Origin: Wenjunlia vitaminophila DSM 41686
Lineage (GTDB): Bacteria > Actinomycetota > Actinomycetes > Streptomycetales > Streptomycetaceae
Assembly (NCBI RefSeq): GCF_000380165.1
Contig: NZ_KB904662.1
Span: 24,782-88,781 of the forward strand
Direction: 5' to 3'
Length of the DNA stretch: 64,000 nt
The position numbers were made by a program, and so were the translations under genes. This document shows positions 1 to 9,123 of this stretch, piece by piece. Numbering within the stretch: the first letter of the stretch is position 1; each line of letters begins with the position of its first letter. The notes below the pieces were generated by a model. That model did no database searches, was not told the origin of the DNA, and saw only the letters and a list, made by a program, of their open reading frames with translations.

Positions 1-65
1 ACGAGGAGCACCGGCACGGCCGCGACGGCGAGCACCCGGGTGAGAGCTTCGGCTATGCGTTGCAT
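1..65 (-). CDS. Partial gene, N-terminus of a membrane or secreted protein
   Basis: Only the first 21 codons or so are inside the window; the gene continues past its left edge. The predicted N-terminus begins MQRIAEALTRVLAVAAVP, an amphipathic or basic start followed by a hydrophobic run, as in a signal peptide or first membrane segment. The start lies 43 bp downstream of the stop of the lipoprotein gene at 109-897 on the same strand, so the two are probably co-transcribed. No clear ribosome binding site is visible, so the start and even the gene are tentative. No function can be assigned. Confidence 0.35.
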   Translation of the reverse strand, partial: MQRIAEALTRVLAVAAVPVLL

Positions 66-108
66 GGTGGGCCACAATACGCGGCCCGCGGGAGGCGTCC
101 CGGCGCGG

Positions 109-897
109 CTACTGCTGGTCCAGCCGCTTGGCCAGGCCCTGCGCGACCAGGTGCGCGAAGCTCTGCAGCCCGCCGTCGGCGGGCGGCTGGGCGCCCTCGC
201 GCGGCCACTGCTGGTACTGCACGGTGACGATGACGTTGTCGTCGCGGAACACCAACCGGACCTCCTGGTGCGGCGGCGCGTCGTCGTCGGACACGTACTC
301 GGTGAGGAACGCCTCGTCCCCTATCCCGCCGACCAGGCGCGGGGCCGGCCCGGTCTCGGACGGCTCCACCTCGTCGCCCGTCCCGTCCGGAAGGCTGGTG
401 CCGGTCGGCACCCCGGCCTGGTCGGCGCTGGCCAGGTAGTCGGCCTTGGCCTGCTCCTCGTCGCTGACCGCGGCGTCGTAGGAGACCACCCGCTCGAAGT
501 CGACGGTGAGCCCCCGGCTGCCGGTGTCGTCGTCGCCGCGCCACATCCACTCGCAGCCGGCCCTGCGGTCGGTGTTGAAGGTGAGGGTGGGCTCTCCCCG
601 CAGGGCGTCCTGATCGTCGTCCTGCCGCGCGTCGGCCCCGGGGTCCTCGTCGCCTTCCGGCATGGTGTCGAACTGGATCTGCTTCAACGCGCTGCGCGGC
701 ACCGCGCCACAGGGCTCGGGCAGCGTCTGGAACTTGCCGGGCGGCGCGGGGTCCGCGGGCTCCTGGACACCGTAGGCCTGGGTGCTCGCCCGCGTCTCCT
801 GCTGGTCGGTGGAGGTGCTGCAGGCCCCGACGGCGAGCAGCGTCCCGGCGACCAGCGGTAGCAGTGCCCGCTGAACTCCCCGCGCAGGCACGGCCAT
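109..897 (-). CDS. DUF3558-like secreted lipoprotein
   Basis: A 262-residue predicted lipoprotein. It begins MAVPARGVQRALLPLVAG and has a hydrophobic core followed by a lipobox ending in GACS near residue 21, so it should be lipidated and held on the outer face of the membrane. A GGAGAGGAGC ribosome binding site sits just upstream of the chosen ATG; longer in-frame extensions run into a divergently read intergenic region. The mature part has paired cysteines (PCGAVP and GCEWMW), the pattern of the DUF3558 lipoproteins common in actinomycetes. Their role is unknown. The linker and middle are rich in Asp and Glu. Family assignment is from pattern only. Confidence 0.7.
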   Translation of the reverse strand: MAVPARGVQRALLPLVAGTLLAVGACSTSTDQQETRASTQAYGVQEPADPAPPGKFQTLPEPCGAVPRSALKQIQFDTMPEGDEDPGADARQDDDQDALRGEPTLTFNTDRRAGCEWMWRGDDDTGSRGLTVDFERVVSYDAAVSDEEQAKADYLASADQAGVPTGTSLPDGTGDEVEPSETGPAPRLVGGIGDEAFLTEYVSDDDAPPHQEVRLVFRDDNVIVTVQYQQWPREGAQPPADGGLQSFAHLVAQGLAKRLDQQ

Positions 898-1143
898 TCG
901 CTGCTCCTCTCCCCGGAAACCATTTGCTCCCCCACCCGGGCCATGGCTTGATGGAAGTCGCCACCGGTTCGACCACAGCGAGGAGGGAGGGGGACGTTGG
1001 CCCTCATTGTCCATCGCGGATGCCGATGCGTCCGCCTCGACAGAGCTCAGCCATCGCAGTGAGTCCGTCTTTGCGGCTTTGAGCCCGTTTATCTTCCTTG
1101 GTTTTTCCCCAATCGTGTCTTCGTTGTGATCAGGAGGCCAATG

Positions 1144-2337
1144 ATGGTTTATGTCGAGGTACCCGGGGACAAGGTGCCGATCCGCATGTGGACGGACCCG
1201 GCCACCGTCGAGGACCAGGCCATGCGGCAACTCCGCAACGTCTCCACGCTGCCGTGGATCAGCGGTCTCGCCGTGATGCCGGACGTGCACTACGGCAAGG
1301 GGGCGACGGTCGGTTCGGTCATCGCCATGCGCGGTGCGGTCTGCCCGGCCGCCGTGGGGGTGGACATCGGCTGCGGGATGAGCGCCGTGCGGACCTCCCT
1401 GACGGCCCGTGACCTGCCGGACGACCTGTCCCGGCTGCGTTCCAGGATCGAGCAGGCCATTCCGGTCGGTCGCGGGATGCACGCCGAGCCGTTGGACCCC
1501 GGTCGGCTGCACGGCTTCCCGGCCGCGGACTGGGAACGCTTCTGGGCCGGTTTCGACGGGCTCGCCGAGGCGGTGCGGTTCCGCCGGGAACGGGCGCTCG
1601 CCCAGATGGGCACCCTCGGGTCGGGCAACCACTTCATCGAGTTCTGCCTCGACGAGACGGACTCGGTGTGGTTGATGCTGCACTCCGGGTCGCGGAACAT
1701 CGGCAAGGAACTGGCCGACCATCACATCGGTGTGGCCCAGGGGCTCCCGCACAACCAGGGCCTGGTCGACCGGGACCTCGCCGTCTTCATCGCGGACACC
1801 CCGCAGATGGCGGCGTACCGGCAGGACCTGTTCTGGGCCCAGGAGTACGCGCGGCTCAACCGCGCGCTGATGATGGCGCTCTTCACGGACGTGGTCAGCC
1901 GGGAGTTCCGCCGGGCCAAGGTGGTCTTCGACGAGCCGATCAGTTGCCACCACAACTACGTCGCCGAGGAGACCTACGACGGCGTGGACCTGTTGGTGAC
2001 CCGGAAGGGCGCGATCCGTGCCGGCGCGGGTGACCTGGGCATCATCCCGGGTTCCATGGGTACGGGCTCGTACGTCGTCCGCGGTCTGGGCAACCCGGCC
2101 TCGTTCAACTCCGCCTCGCACGGGGCGGGCCGCAGGATGAGCCGCAACGCGGCGAAGCGACGGTACTCCACCCGGGACCTGGAGGAGCAGACGCAGGGGG
2201 TGGAGTGCCGCAAGGACTCCGGCGTGGTGGACGAGATCCCCGGCGCCTACAAGAAGATAGAGAAGGTCATCGAGCAGCAGCGCGACCTGGTGGAGGTCGT
2301 GGCCAAGCTCAAGCAGGTCGTGTGCGTCAAGGGCTGA
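1144..2337 (+). CDS. rtcB: RtcB-type RNA ligase (3'-phosphate to 5'-OH)
   Basis: GTP- and Mn-dependent RNA ligase that joins 2',3'-cyclic-phosphate or 3'-phosphate ends to 5'-hydroxyl ends, used in tRNA splicing or RNA repair. At 397 residues it is close to the 408-residue E. coli enzyme and collinear with it. The VGVDIGCGM motif supplies the metal ligands Asp74 and Cys77. Further expected histidines occur in GSGNHF (about 163), LHSGSR (about 180), CHHNY (about 268) and SHGAGR (about 325); the last is the predicted guanylylated residue. An AGGAGG at 1132-1137 favours the ATG at 1144 over the GTG at 1126 or the ATG at 1141. No archease gene or RtcA/RtcR partner is adjacent. Confidence 0.95.
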   Translation: MVYVEVPGDKVPIRMWTDPATVEDQAMRQLRNVSTLPWISGLAVMPDVHYGKGATVGSVIAMRGAVCPAAVGVDIGCGMSAVRTSLTARDLPDDLSRLRSRIEQAIPVGRGMHAEPLDPGRLHGFPAADWERFWAGFDGLAEAVRFRRERALAQMGTLGSGNHFIEFCLDETDSVWLMLHSGSRNIGKELADHHIGVAQGLPHNQGLVDRDLAVFIADTPQMAAYRQDLFWAQEYARLNRALMMALFTDVVSREFRRAKVVFDEPISCHHNYVAEETYDGVDLLVTRKGAIRAGAGDLGIIPGSMGTGSYVVRGLGNPASFNSASHGAGRRMSRNAAKRRYSTRDLEEQTQGVECRKDSGVVDEIPGAYKKIEKVIEQQRDLVEVVAKLKQVVCVKG

Positions 2338-2435
2338 GGCAACGGGCCCGACGGCGACGGCCTGCCGGCTCCCCGGGCGGCGCGCCCGTGCGGGGGAGCC
2401 AGTTCGCTTCCGGTGGTCAGGCACCGGGGGAGGGG

Positions 2436-2496
2436 GCGCGCCCGGGAACGCCGGGCGCGCGGAGACGGCCGCCCAGGGGGTGCACCCTGGGCGGCC
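2436..2496. terminator. Double hairpin between convergent rtcB and phosphatase genes
   Basis: Two perfect inverted repeats lie in tandem: a 10-bp stem with a 5-nt loop (2436-2445/2451-2460) and a 12-bp stem with a 6-nt loop (2467-2478/2485-2496). They sit between the converging ends of rtcB and the histidine phosphatase, so they probably act as terminators in both directions. There is no U-tract, which is usual for actinomycete hairpins. Confidence 0.7.
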
Positions 2497-2572
2497 CCGC
2501 GCACGCCGCCGGAAGCGCGGAGCCCGGGTGGGCGGGGTGGCCCCGCCGCCGCGCCCTGCGGCGGTGCCCCGG

Positions 2573-3259
2573 CTACGCGCCGAAGCTCCGGCCCCCGCGC
2601 GCCCCGCGACGGCTGTTGGCGCCCGGAACGAGATGGCGCGGCAGCAGGTCACGGGCCGGTTCGCTGTACCCGACGGAGACCAGCTTGTCGCCCTGGTAGG
2701 TGAACGAGGTCAGGCTGGCCAGGGAGCACTGTCGGCGGCGCGGGTCGTGCCAGAGCCTGCGGCGCTCGGCGAAGCAGCGGGTGACCCAGATCGGCAACTG
2801 GTGGCTGACGCAGACCGCCTCGTGACCCCGGGCCACGTCCCGGGCCGCGGTCACCGCGCCCATCATCCGCACCACCTGCTCGATGTAGGGCTCGCCCCAG
2901 GAGGGGCGGAACGGGTTGGTGAGGTGCTTCCAGTGCGACGGGTTGCGCAGGGAGCCGTCGCCCACCCCGAAGGTCTTGCCCTGGAAGACGTTCTCCGCTT
3001 CCAGCAGGCGGTCGTCGCTGGCCACCGTCACGCCGTGCTGGGCCGCGATCGGCTGCGCGGTCTCCTGGGCCCGCTCCAGCGGGGACGCCACCACGTACGT
3101 GACGTCCCGGTCCGCCAGGTGCACGGCGACCCGGTCGGCCATCTTCCGCCCCAGCTCGGACAGGTGATAGCCCGGGAGCCGCCCGTACAGCACCCCGGTG
3201 GGGTTCTCCACCTCTCCGTGCCGCATCAGATGGACGACGGTGATCTCGTTCTCACTCAC
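2573..3259 (-). CDS. Histidine phosphatase family protein (phosphoglycerate mutase-like)
   Basis: A 228-residue member of the histidine phosphatase superfamily. The RHGE signature at residues 13-16 carries the phospho-accepting His14, and a second histidine in VSHQLP (His153) completes the active site. The C-terminal tail from about residue 205 is basic and low-complexity. The same gene type lies between hemL and the cytochrome c maturation genes in Streptomyces, and here it follows hemL on the same strand after a 123-bp gap. The substrate is unknown; a true glycolytic mutase role is unlikely given this context. A probable intracellular phosphatase. Confidence 0.85.
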   Translation of the reverse strand: MSENEITVVHLMRHGEVENPTGVLYGRLPGYHLSELGRKMADRVAVHLADRDVTYVVASPLERAQETAQPIAAQHGVTVASDDRLLEAENVFQGKTFGVGDGSLRNPSHWKHLTNPFRPSWGEPYIEQVVRMMGAVTAARDVARGHEAVCVSHQLPIWVTRCFAERRRLWHDPRRRQCSLASLTSFTYQGDKLVSVGYSEPARDLLPRHLVPGANSRRGARGGRSFGA

Positions 3260-3382
3260 CCGGGTCTTCCTCCCGCTTCGCTGTCTGGTCTGCCGTGCCC
3301 GACCGGTGCGTGGCCGCTGGGGGCGCGCGCCGGTGGGACGTCGCTGGGGGCACGGGCCGGGGGAGCCCCGGCCGCACCGTCG

Positions 3383-4693
3383 TTACTCGGGCTCCGCCTG
3401 CGCCGCGGCGCGGGCCGCCGCCGGCAGCGCCGCCGCGATCCGCTCCACCGCCGCCGCGTCGTGCGCGGCCGAGACGAACCACGACTCGAAGGCCGAGGGC
3501 GGAAGGTAGACGCCCTGGGACAGCATCGAGTGGAAGAACGCCGTGAAACGGTACGCCTGCTGGGCCCGGGCCTCGTCGTAGGTGGTCACCGCGGACTCGG
3601 TGAAGAACACCGAGAACATGTTCCCGGCGACCTGCACCCGGTGGGCCACGCCCGCCTCGGCCAGTGCCTGGCCGACCAGGGTGGACACCTCGGCCGCGAC
3701 CCGGTCCACCGTCGCGTAGACCTCGTCGGTGCAGAGCCGGAGCTGGGTCAGTCCCGCGGCGGTGGCCACCGGGTTCCCGGAGAGGGTGCCCGCCTGGTAG
3801 ACCGGCCCGGCCGGGGCGAGGTGGCCCATGACGTCCGCCCGGCCGCCGAACGCCGCCGCGGGGAAGCCGCCCCCCATCACCTTGCCGAACGTCATCAGGT
3901 CGGGGCTGACGCCCTCCAGCCCGTACCAGCCCGCCCTGGACACCCGGAACCCGGTCATCACCTCGTCGGAGACGAACAGCGCCCCGTTGTCCCGGCACAG
4001 GTCGGCGAGGCCCTGGTTGAACCCGGGGAGCGGCGGGACGACACCCATGTTGCCGGGGGACGCCTCGGTGATCACACAGGCGATCTCGTCGGGGTGCGCG
4101 GCGAAGGCGGTCCGCACGGCCTCGAGGTCGTTGTACGGCAGGACGATGGTGTCGCTGGCCTGGGCACCGGTGACACCGGGGGTGTCCGGCAGCGCGAAGG
4201 TGGCCACCCCGGAGCCGGCGGCGGCCAGCAGGGCGTCGACGTGCCCGTGGTAGCAGCCGGCGAACTTCACCACCTTGGACCGGCCGGTGAAGCCCCGGGC
4301 GAGCCGGATCGCCGACATGGTCGCCTCGGTGCCGGAGGAGACCAGGCGGACCTGCTCCACCGGAGCCACCCGGGCGACGATCTCCTCGGCGAGCGCCACC
4401 TCGCCCTCCCCGGGGGCGCCGAAGGAGGTGCCCCGGGACACGGCCTCCTGGGCGGCGGCGGTGATCTCCGGATGCCGGTGGCCCAAAAGCACCGGTCCCC
4501 AGGAGCACACCAGGTCCACGTACTCGCGGCCGTCGGCGTCGGTAAGGTAAGGGCCGGTACCGGACACCATGAACCGGGGCGTACCGCCCACGGCGCGGAA
4601 GGCGCGCACCGGAGAGTTCACCCCGCCAGGCGTCACAGCGGCGGCGCGGTCGAACAAGGTCTGCGAAACTGGGGCTTGGTACGGATAGCTCAC
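3383..4693 (-). CDS. hemL: Glutamate-1-semialdehyde 2,1-aminomutase
   Basis: PLP-dependent enzyme that converts glutamate-1-semialdehyde to 5-aminolevulinate in the C5 route to tetrapyrroles. The protein has the family N-terminus [16 protein letters not shown], the [12 protein letters not shown] motif, the GTEATMSA phosphate-binding segment and the PLP lysine in FGKVMGGG (about Lys267; E. coli Lys265). From the GTG at 4693 it is 436 residues, close to the usual 426. An ATG at 4717 is an alternative start and the frame is open further upstream, but the family normally begins at or near SYPY. Haem supply fits the neighbouring cytochrome c maturation operon. Confidence 0.95.
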   Translation of the reverse strand: MSYPYQAPVSQTLFDRAAAVTPGGVNSPVRAFRAVGGTPRFMVSGTGPYLTDADGREYVDLVCSWGPVLLGHRHPEITAAAQEAVSRGTSFGAPGEGEVALAEEIVARVAPVEQVRLVSSGTEATMSAIRLARGFTGRSKVVKFAGCYHGHVDALLAAAGSGVATFALPDTPGVTGAQASDTIVLPYNDLEAVRTAFAAHPDEIACVITEASPGNMGVVPPLPGFNQGLADLCRDNGALFVSDEVMTGFRVSRAGWYGLEGVSPDLMTFGKVMGGGFPAAAFGGRADVMGHLAPAGPVYQAGTLSGNPVATAAGLTQLRLCTDEVYATVDRVAAEVSTLVGQALAEAGVAHRVQVAGNMFSVFFTESAVTTYDEARAQQAYRFTAFFHSMLSQGVYLPPSAFESWFVSAAHDAAAVERIAAALPAAARAAAQAEPE

Positions 4694-4990
4694 GAGGGCA
4701 ATGTTCTCAAAGCCCATCGGGAAAGTGTTGACTGGGCGTTTCGGAGCACCGTTCCTGGACGGGCATCTGAGACGATGATCGGGTTGCGCGGTTGAAGCGA
4801 CGGATGGTCGGGTAGTCACATGCAGCGCGGTGGTGAACTGGGCGAAGGGGCCGACGACCCCTCCAAGGCTGACCGCGCGCTACCCACAGGCAGGCCGCGC
4901 AGGCGACGCTCGCCCAGGCAGGGCCCGACCGGCCCCGACGGAGCCCACAAGGGAGCTGCGGAAGGTGGAATCAGGGGTGGCCGCGTGGGG

Positions 4991-5419
4991 GTGACCTACA
5001 AGTACTTCGGAGCGCCCGACGGCGCTGCCGCCGCCCGCGTCCCGACCTCCTACAGCCGTGAGGAACTGGGCGGCGACGAACTCGGCAACGGCCTGTTCAC
5101 CAAGGTCAAGCCGGAGACGATGGCCGCCATGGTGCTCACCGGCATCGAGGGCGTCCCCCTGGCCAAGGTCCCGCCGCTCGAGTTGATCGTGCTGCACCCC
5201 GACTACGCGGTGGTCAAGCTCCCGACCAGCGTGGTGGACCCGCTGCGCAGGGCCAACGAGGAGACGCTGGGCGCCGCCGCCTTCATCTGGTCCACCGTGC
5301 CGGACCGGCGGGGCCCGAGGGACGCCTTCGTCATCTACAAGATGCTCAACGAGTGGCAGAACTTCGCCCAGCGGCTCGACGAGGCCGGCCACCAGCTCTA
5401 CTGCCTGGTCTGGCCGTAG
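4991..5419 (+). CDS. Conserved hypothetical protein, about 142 aa
   Basis: I do not recognise a named family. The soluble-looking protein starts VTYKYFGAPDG and contains a KVKPETMAAMVLTGIEG segment and a Tyr/Trp-rich C-terminus ending LYCLVWP, with no signal peptide or membrane segment. The frame is open back to an ATG at 4820, but that extra stretch is Arg/Gly/Pro-rich, low-complexity and poor in protein-like features, so the GTG at 4991 is preferred. It is divergent from hemL, and its stop codon merges into a strong hairpin. Confidence is high that it is a gene and low on the start. Confidence 0.65.
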   Translation: MTYKYFGAPDGAAAARVPTSYSREELGGDELGNGLFTKVKPETMAAMVLTGIEGVPLAKVPPLELIVLHPDYAVVKLPTSVVDPLRRANEETLGAAAFIWSTVPDRRGPRDAFVIYKMLNEWQNFAQRLDEAGHQLYCLVWP

Positions 5420-5454
5420 GGCACACGGCCCCGGGTCCGCCCGGGGCCGTGCCC
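5419..5454 (+). terminator. Hairpin terminator after the conserved hypothetical gene
   Basis: GGGCAC and GGCCCCGGG arms, separated by a 2-nt bulge, pair with the complementary segment ending at 5454, leaving a 4-nt loop. The stem starts at the last base of the stop codon of the 4991-5419 gene. Confidence 0.65.
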
Positions 5455-5488
5455 GACGTCCCCGCGGGCCCCGGGGTACCGTGCTCGG

Positions 5489-5941
5489 GTGGAAGACACC
5501 GAGTTCCGACCGGCGCAGGAGCCGGACCTCCCCGCGATCGTCGCGCTGCTGGCCGACGACCCGCTGGGCGCGAGCCGGGAGAGCCCGGACGACCTCGCCC
5601 CCTACCGGGCGGCGTTCGAGCGCCTGCGCGGCGATCCCAACCAGCTCCTGCTGGTGGCGACCGAGCGGGGCGAGGTCGTGGGCACCCTCCAGTTGAGCTT
5701 CCTCGCGGGCCTGTCCCGCCGGGGCAGCAGCCGGGCGCTGATCGAAGCCGTGCGCGTCCACCGCGACCAGCGCGGTGAGGGGCTCGGGGGCCGGATGGTG
5801 CAGTGGGCCGTGGACGAGGCGCGCCGTCGTGGTTGCGCCCTGATCCAGCTCACGTCCGACGTGACCAGGACGGACGCCCGGCGCTTCTACGAGCGGCTGG
5901 GCTTCGTCGCCTCGCACGTGGGGTTCAAGATGCCGCTGTGA
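5489..5941 (+). CDS. GNAT family N-acetyltransferase
   Basis: A 150-residue protein with the GCN5-related acetyltransferase layout. A beta strand, VGTLQLSFL, is followed by AVRVHRDQRGEGLGGRMVQWA, in which QRGEGLGG is the acetyl-CoA pyrophosphate-binding loop (R/QxxGxG/A). It ends with TDARRFYERLGFV, the typical C-terminal motif. The start is GTG. The substrate cannot be predicted; such enzymes acetylate small amines, antibiotics or protein N-termini. It stands alone between a hairpin and the dehydrogenase gene. Confidence 0.85.
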   Translation: MEDTEFRPAQEPDLPAIVALLADDPLGASRESPDDLAPYRAAFERLRGDPNQLLLVATERGEVVGTLQLSFLAGLSRRGSSRALIEAVRVHRDQRGEGLGGRMVQWAVDEARRRGCALIQLTSDVTRTDARRFYERLGFVASHVGFKMPL

Positions 5942-6055
5942 CCAGCGGCCGGACCACCCCCGACCTCCGTTGACGCCGCACACCGGCCCATGGAGGATCG
6001 GCGGGTACGGCCGGACCGGTCACCGTTCACCACACCTGGGAAGGACACACCTGGC

Positions 6056-6808
6056 ATGGCACCCACCGCAGTCGTCACCGGGGCCAGCAGCGGCATCGGC
6101 GCGGCCACCGCGCGCCGGCTCGCCGCGGCGGGCTACCGGGTGGTCCTCGCGGCACGGCGTGCGGACCGCGTCGAGGCGCTCGCGGCCGAACTGACCGACC
6201 GCGGACACCAGGCCGTCCCCCAGGTGCTCGACGTCACCGACCGTGCCGCCGTGGACGCCTTCGCCGCCGCGCTCGACCGCTGCGACGTGCTGGTCAACAA
6301 CGCCGGCGGGGCGCTGGGCGCCGACCCCGTGGCCACCGCGGACCCGGCCGACTGGCGGGCGATGTTCGAGGTCAACGTCATGGGGACGCTGCACGTGACC
6401 CAGGCGCTGCTGCCCGCGCTGCGGGCGAGTGGGGACGGCACCGTGGTGGTGCTCTCCTCCACCGCCGGGCACGTCGCCTACGAGGGCGGGGGCGGCTACG
6501 TGGCGGCGAAGCACGGGGCGCACGCGCTGGCCGGGACGCTGCGCCTGGAGCTGTGTGGTGAGCCGGTGCGGGTGATCGAGGTCGCCCCGGGGATGGTGCG
6601 CACCGACGAGTTCGCGCTCAACCGGTACCGCGGTGACGGGGACAAGGCCGCCGCCGTCTACGCCGGGGTGGCCGGGCCCCTGGTCGCCGACGACGTCGCC
6701 GACGCGGTGGCCTGGGCGGTGACCAGGCCGAGTCACGTCAACGTGGACCTGCTGGTGCTGCGCCCGCGCGCGCAGGCGGCACAGCACAAGGTGCACCGGG
6801 ACGGCTGA
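6056..6808 (+). CDS. Short-chain dehydrogenase/reductase
   Basis: A 250-residue classical SDR that should reduce or oxidise a carbonyl/alcohol pair using NADP(H). It has the N-terminal TGASSGIG nucleotide-binding motif, an ARR segment after strand 2 that suggests NADP preference, the NNAG motif, the catalytic Ser in VVLSSTAG, and the YVAAK pair that supplies catalytic Tyr and Lys. The ATG at 6056, preceded by GGGAAGGA, places the glycine motif at the usual distance from the N-terminus; an upstream in-frame start at 5990 would add an unrelated basic leader. Closest in layout to the YdfG-like 3-hydroxy acid dehydrogenases. The substrate is unknown. Confidence 0.88.
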   Translation: MAPTAVVTGASSGIGAATARRLAAAGYRVVLAARRADRVEALAAELTDRGHQAVPQVLDVTDRAAVDAFAAALDRCDVLVNNAGGALGADPVATADPADWRAMFEVNVMGTLHVTQALLPALRASGDGTVVVLSSTAGHVAYEGGGGYVAAKHGAHALAGTLRLELCGEPVRVIEVAPGMVRTDEFALNRYRGDGDKAAAVYAGVAGPLVADDVADAVAWAVTRPSHVNVDLLVLRPRAQAAQHKVHRDG

Positions 6809-7006
6809 GGCGCCCGCCAGGGCGGTCGCGGCCCGGTGGGGGCCGGCCCCGGGTGCCGGCTCTCCCTCCGTGGTCTTCGTTCTCCCCGTCTTCCTCTCCG
6901 CTGTTTGTTCGTTTCCGGGTAGGGGCACGCGCCCCTACGGGACGAAACAGAACAGACAGGAATCCGTCGGTACCAGACGGACATCGATGAAACACGGAGA
7001 GGAACG

Positions 7007-7570
7007 GTGACCAACGTGGAGTCGACCCTTCAGGGCAAGAAGATCGCCTTTGTCGTGGCTCCCGAGGGCGTCGAGCAGGTCGAGCTGACCGAACCGTGGC
7101 GAACCGTGCAGGAGGCAGGGGGCACGCCACACCTGGTGTCCACCCGCCGCGGCGACATCCAGGCCTTCCACCACCTGGACCGGGCGGACACCTTCCCGGT
7201 GGACGAGACCGTGGAGACCGCGGACGTCGCCGAGTACGACGGCCTCGTGCTCCCCGGCGGCGTGGCCAACCCGGACTACCTGCGGATGGACGAGCGCGCC
7301 GTCGCCTTCGTCAGGAGCTTCTTCGACGCGGGCAAGCCGGTGGCCGTGATCTGCCACGGGCCGTGGACCCTCATCGAGGCCGACGTGGTCCGCGACCGTG
7401 TGATGACCTCGTGGCCCAGCCTGCGCACCGACCTGCGCAACGCCGGCGCGACCTGGGTGGACGAGCAGGTCAGGGTCTGTGACCACGGGCCCAACAAGCT
7501 GATCAGCAGCCGGATGCCGGACGACCTCAAGGCGTTCGACGAGGCGCTGCTCACCGAGTTCGCCAAGTGA
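7007..7570 (+). CDS. DJ-1/PfpI family protein (type 1 glutamine amidotransferase-like)
   Basis: A 187-residue protein of the DJ-1/PfpI/YhbO group. The nucleophile elbow VICHGPWTL carries the conserved Cys-His pair, and the acidic partner lies in the earlier LPGG region. Relatives act as intracellular proteases, glyoxalases or deglycases in stress defence, and the biochemical assignment is disputed for most of them. It starts at GTG and is followed by a very strong terminator hairpin, so it is probably monocistronic. Cytoplasmic, with no signal peptide. Confidence 0.88.
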   Translation: MTNVESTLQGKKIAFVVAPEGVEQVELTEPWRTVQEAGGTPHLVSTRRGDIQAFHHLDRADTFPVDETVETADVAEYDGLVLPGGVANPDYLRMDERAVAFVRSFFDAGKPVAVICHGPWTLIEADVVRDRVMTSWPSLRTDLRNAGATWVDEQVRVCDHGPNKLISSRMPDDLKAFDEALLTEFAK

Positions 7571-7653
7571 ACCGGAGCGCGCGGCGACCCGGGGGACGTC
7601 GGACCGCACGGTAACCGACCCCAGCCAGTGACCGGGTCACCGGCGCACAGCAC

Positions 7654-7695
7654 GGCCCGACGGCCGCCCGGCACGCCGCGGGCGGCCGTCGGGCC
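7654..7695 (+). terminator. 16-bp stem terminator
   Basis: A perfect 16-bp inverted repeat (7654-7669/7680-7695) with a 10-nt loop follows the DJ-1/PfpI gene and precedes the cytochrome c maturation operon. It separates the two transcription units. Confidence 0.8.
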
Positions 7696-7768
7696 TGGTC
7701 AGCGGTGACTTGCGGAAAGACGGGAGGGGCGGTAAAGGCTCTGAATCCTGGCATGCGAAACTTTTCAC

Positions 7769-8377
7769 ATGAGTGTGACACCCGCCCGCCGCTCCCGCGC
7801 ACACCGAGCCGTGGCTCTGTCCGGGGCCGTGGCCGTCGCCATGGCCGTGGTGGCCGGTTGCAGTACCGCCAACGAGGCCTCGGGCGGGGAAGGACAGGGC
7901 TTCGTCAGCGGGGACGTACGGGTTGACCAGTACTCCCCGGGCGAGCGCAAGGACGCGCCGGAGCTGTCCGGCAAGACGCTCCAGGGCGAACCACTGGACC
8001 TCGCGGACTACCGGGGCAAGGTGGTGGTCCTCAACGTCTGGGGCTCCTGGTGCGCCCCCTGCCGGGCCGAGGCCAAGCACCTGAAGAAGGTGTCCGAGGA
8101 GACCGCCGACCAGGGCGTGCAGTTCATCGGGATCAACACCCGTGACACCAACGCCAACGCCCGCGCGTTCGAGCGCAACCACGAGATCACGTTCCCCAGC
8201 GTCTCCGACCGCTACGGCAAGCTGGTGGCCAGGTTCCGCGGCTCGGTGCCGCCCAGCGCCATCCCCACCACGCTCGTCATCGACCGGCAGGGACGGATCG
8301 CGGCGAGGGTGCTCAACGCCGTCAGCGACAAGGAACTGCGGAAGATGCTCACCCCGCTGATCGCGGAGCGGACGTGA
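7769..8377 (+). CDS. TlpA/ResA-type thiol-disulfide oxidoreductase lipoprotein
   Basis: A membrane-anchored extracytoplasmic thioredoxin-like protein that reduces the apocytochrome c haem-binding cysteines before haem attachment. The N-terminus has a basic and hydrophobic stretch and a lipobox ending in VAGC (about residue 31). The redox site is WCAPC, in NVWGSWCAPCRAE, and the cis-proline segment is AIPTTLVID. At 202 residues it fits ResA. It is first in a four-gene operon: its stop overlaps the GTG start of ccdA by 4 nt, implying translational coupling. ResA is assigned by context and motif. Confidence 0.9.
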   Translation: MSVTPARRSRAHRAVALSGAVAVAMAVVAGCSTANEASGGEGQGFVSGDVRVDQYSPGERKDAPELSGKTLQGEPLDLADYRGKVVVLNVWGSWCAPCRAEAKHLKKVSEETADQGVQFIGINTRDTNANARAFERNHEITFPSVSDRYGKLVARFRGSVPPSAIPTTLVIDRQGRIAARVLNAVSDKELRKMLTPLIAERT

Positions 8378-9120
8378 ACGAGACGGTCGCGAACGGGGCG
8401 CTGCTGCTCGCCGTTCCGGTGGCGCTGATCGGCGGGCTGGTGTCGTTCTTCTCCCCGTGCGTGCTCCCGCTGGTACCCGGCTACCTCTCGTACGTGACCG
8501 GGACCTCCGGCAGCGACCTCGCGCAGGCCAGACGGGGCCGGGTGGCCCTCGGCGCCGCCCTGTTCGTGGCCGGTTTCTCCGCGGTCTTCGTGTCCGGGGG
8601 GCTGCTCTTCGGCGGCTTCGGGTCCCGGCTCCAGGAGCACCAGGACGTCATCACCCGGGTGCTGGGGGCGCTGACCATCGTGCTCGGGCTCTCCTTCATG
8701 GGGTCGTTGAGAATCCTCGACCGGGTGCTGCAACGCGAGGTGCGCTGGCACTGGAAGCCGGCGATGGGCCTGGCCGGGGCGCCGATGTTGGGCGTGCTCT
8801 TCGGGATCGGCTGGGTGCCGTGCACCGGCCCGACGCTGGCCGCCGTGAACACCCTGGCCTACACCGAGGCGAGCGCCGGTCGCGGCGCCTTGCTCACCGC
8901 GGTCTACTGCCTGGGCCTGGGCGTGCCGTTCATCGTCACCGCGGTGGCGTTCCGTCGCGCGCTGGGGATGTTCGCGTTCATCAAGAAGCACTACGTGTGG
9001 GTCATGCGCATCGGCGGCGGCATGCTCGTCACCGTCGGCGTCCTGCTGGTCACCGGGGCCTGGGACGGGATCGTCAACGATCTGCAAGTGTGGTCCGCCG
9101 ACTTCACCGTGGGGATCTGA
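8374..9120 (+). CDS. ccdA: CcdA-like thiol-disulfide transporter
   Basis: A 248-residue polytopic membrane protein with about six hydrophobic segments that passes reducing equivalents from cytoplasmic thioredoxin across the membrane to the TlpA/ResA protein. The two conserved membrane cysteines occur in FFSPCVLPLVPGYLSY near residue 30 and in GIGWVPCTGPTLAAV near residue 150, the family signatures. The GTG start overlaps the resA-like stop, and the resB gene begins 3 nt after its stop codon. The order fits system II cytochrome c biogenesis. Confidence 0.93.
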   Translation: MNETVANGALLLAVPVALIGGLVSFFSPCVLPLVPGYLSYVTGTSGSDLAQARRGRVALGAALFVAGFSAVFVSGGLLFGGFGSRLQEHQDVITRVLGALTIVLGLSFMGSLRILDRVLQREVRWHWKPAMGLAGAPMLGVLFGIGWVPCTGPTLAAVNTLAYTEASAGRGALLTAVYCLGLGVPFIVTAVAFRRALGMFAFIKKHYVWVMRIGGGMLVTVGVLLVTGAWDGIVNDLQVWSADFTVGI

Positions 9121-9123
9121 GGC

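Noticed and set aside
4694..4819. N-terminal extension of HemL
   Set aside because: The HemL family begins around SYPYQAP, and the added residues have no counterpart.
4820..4990. N-terminal extension of the conserved hypothetical protein
   Set aside because: The extra 57 codons are Arg/Gly/Pro-rich without protein-like features; the later GTG is preferred but not proven.
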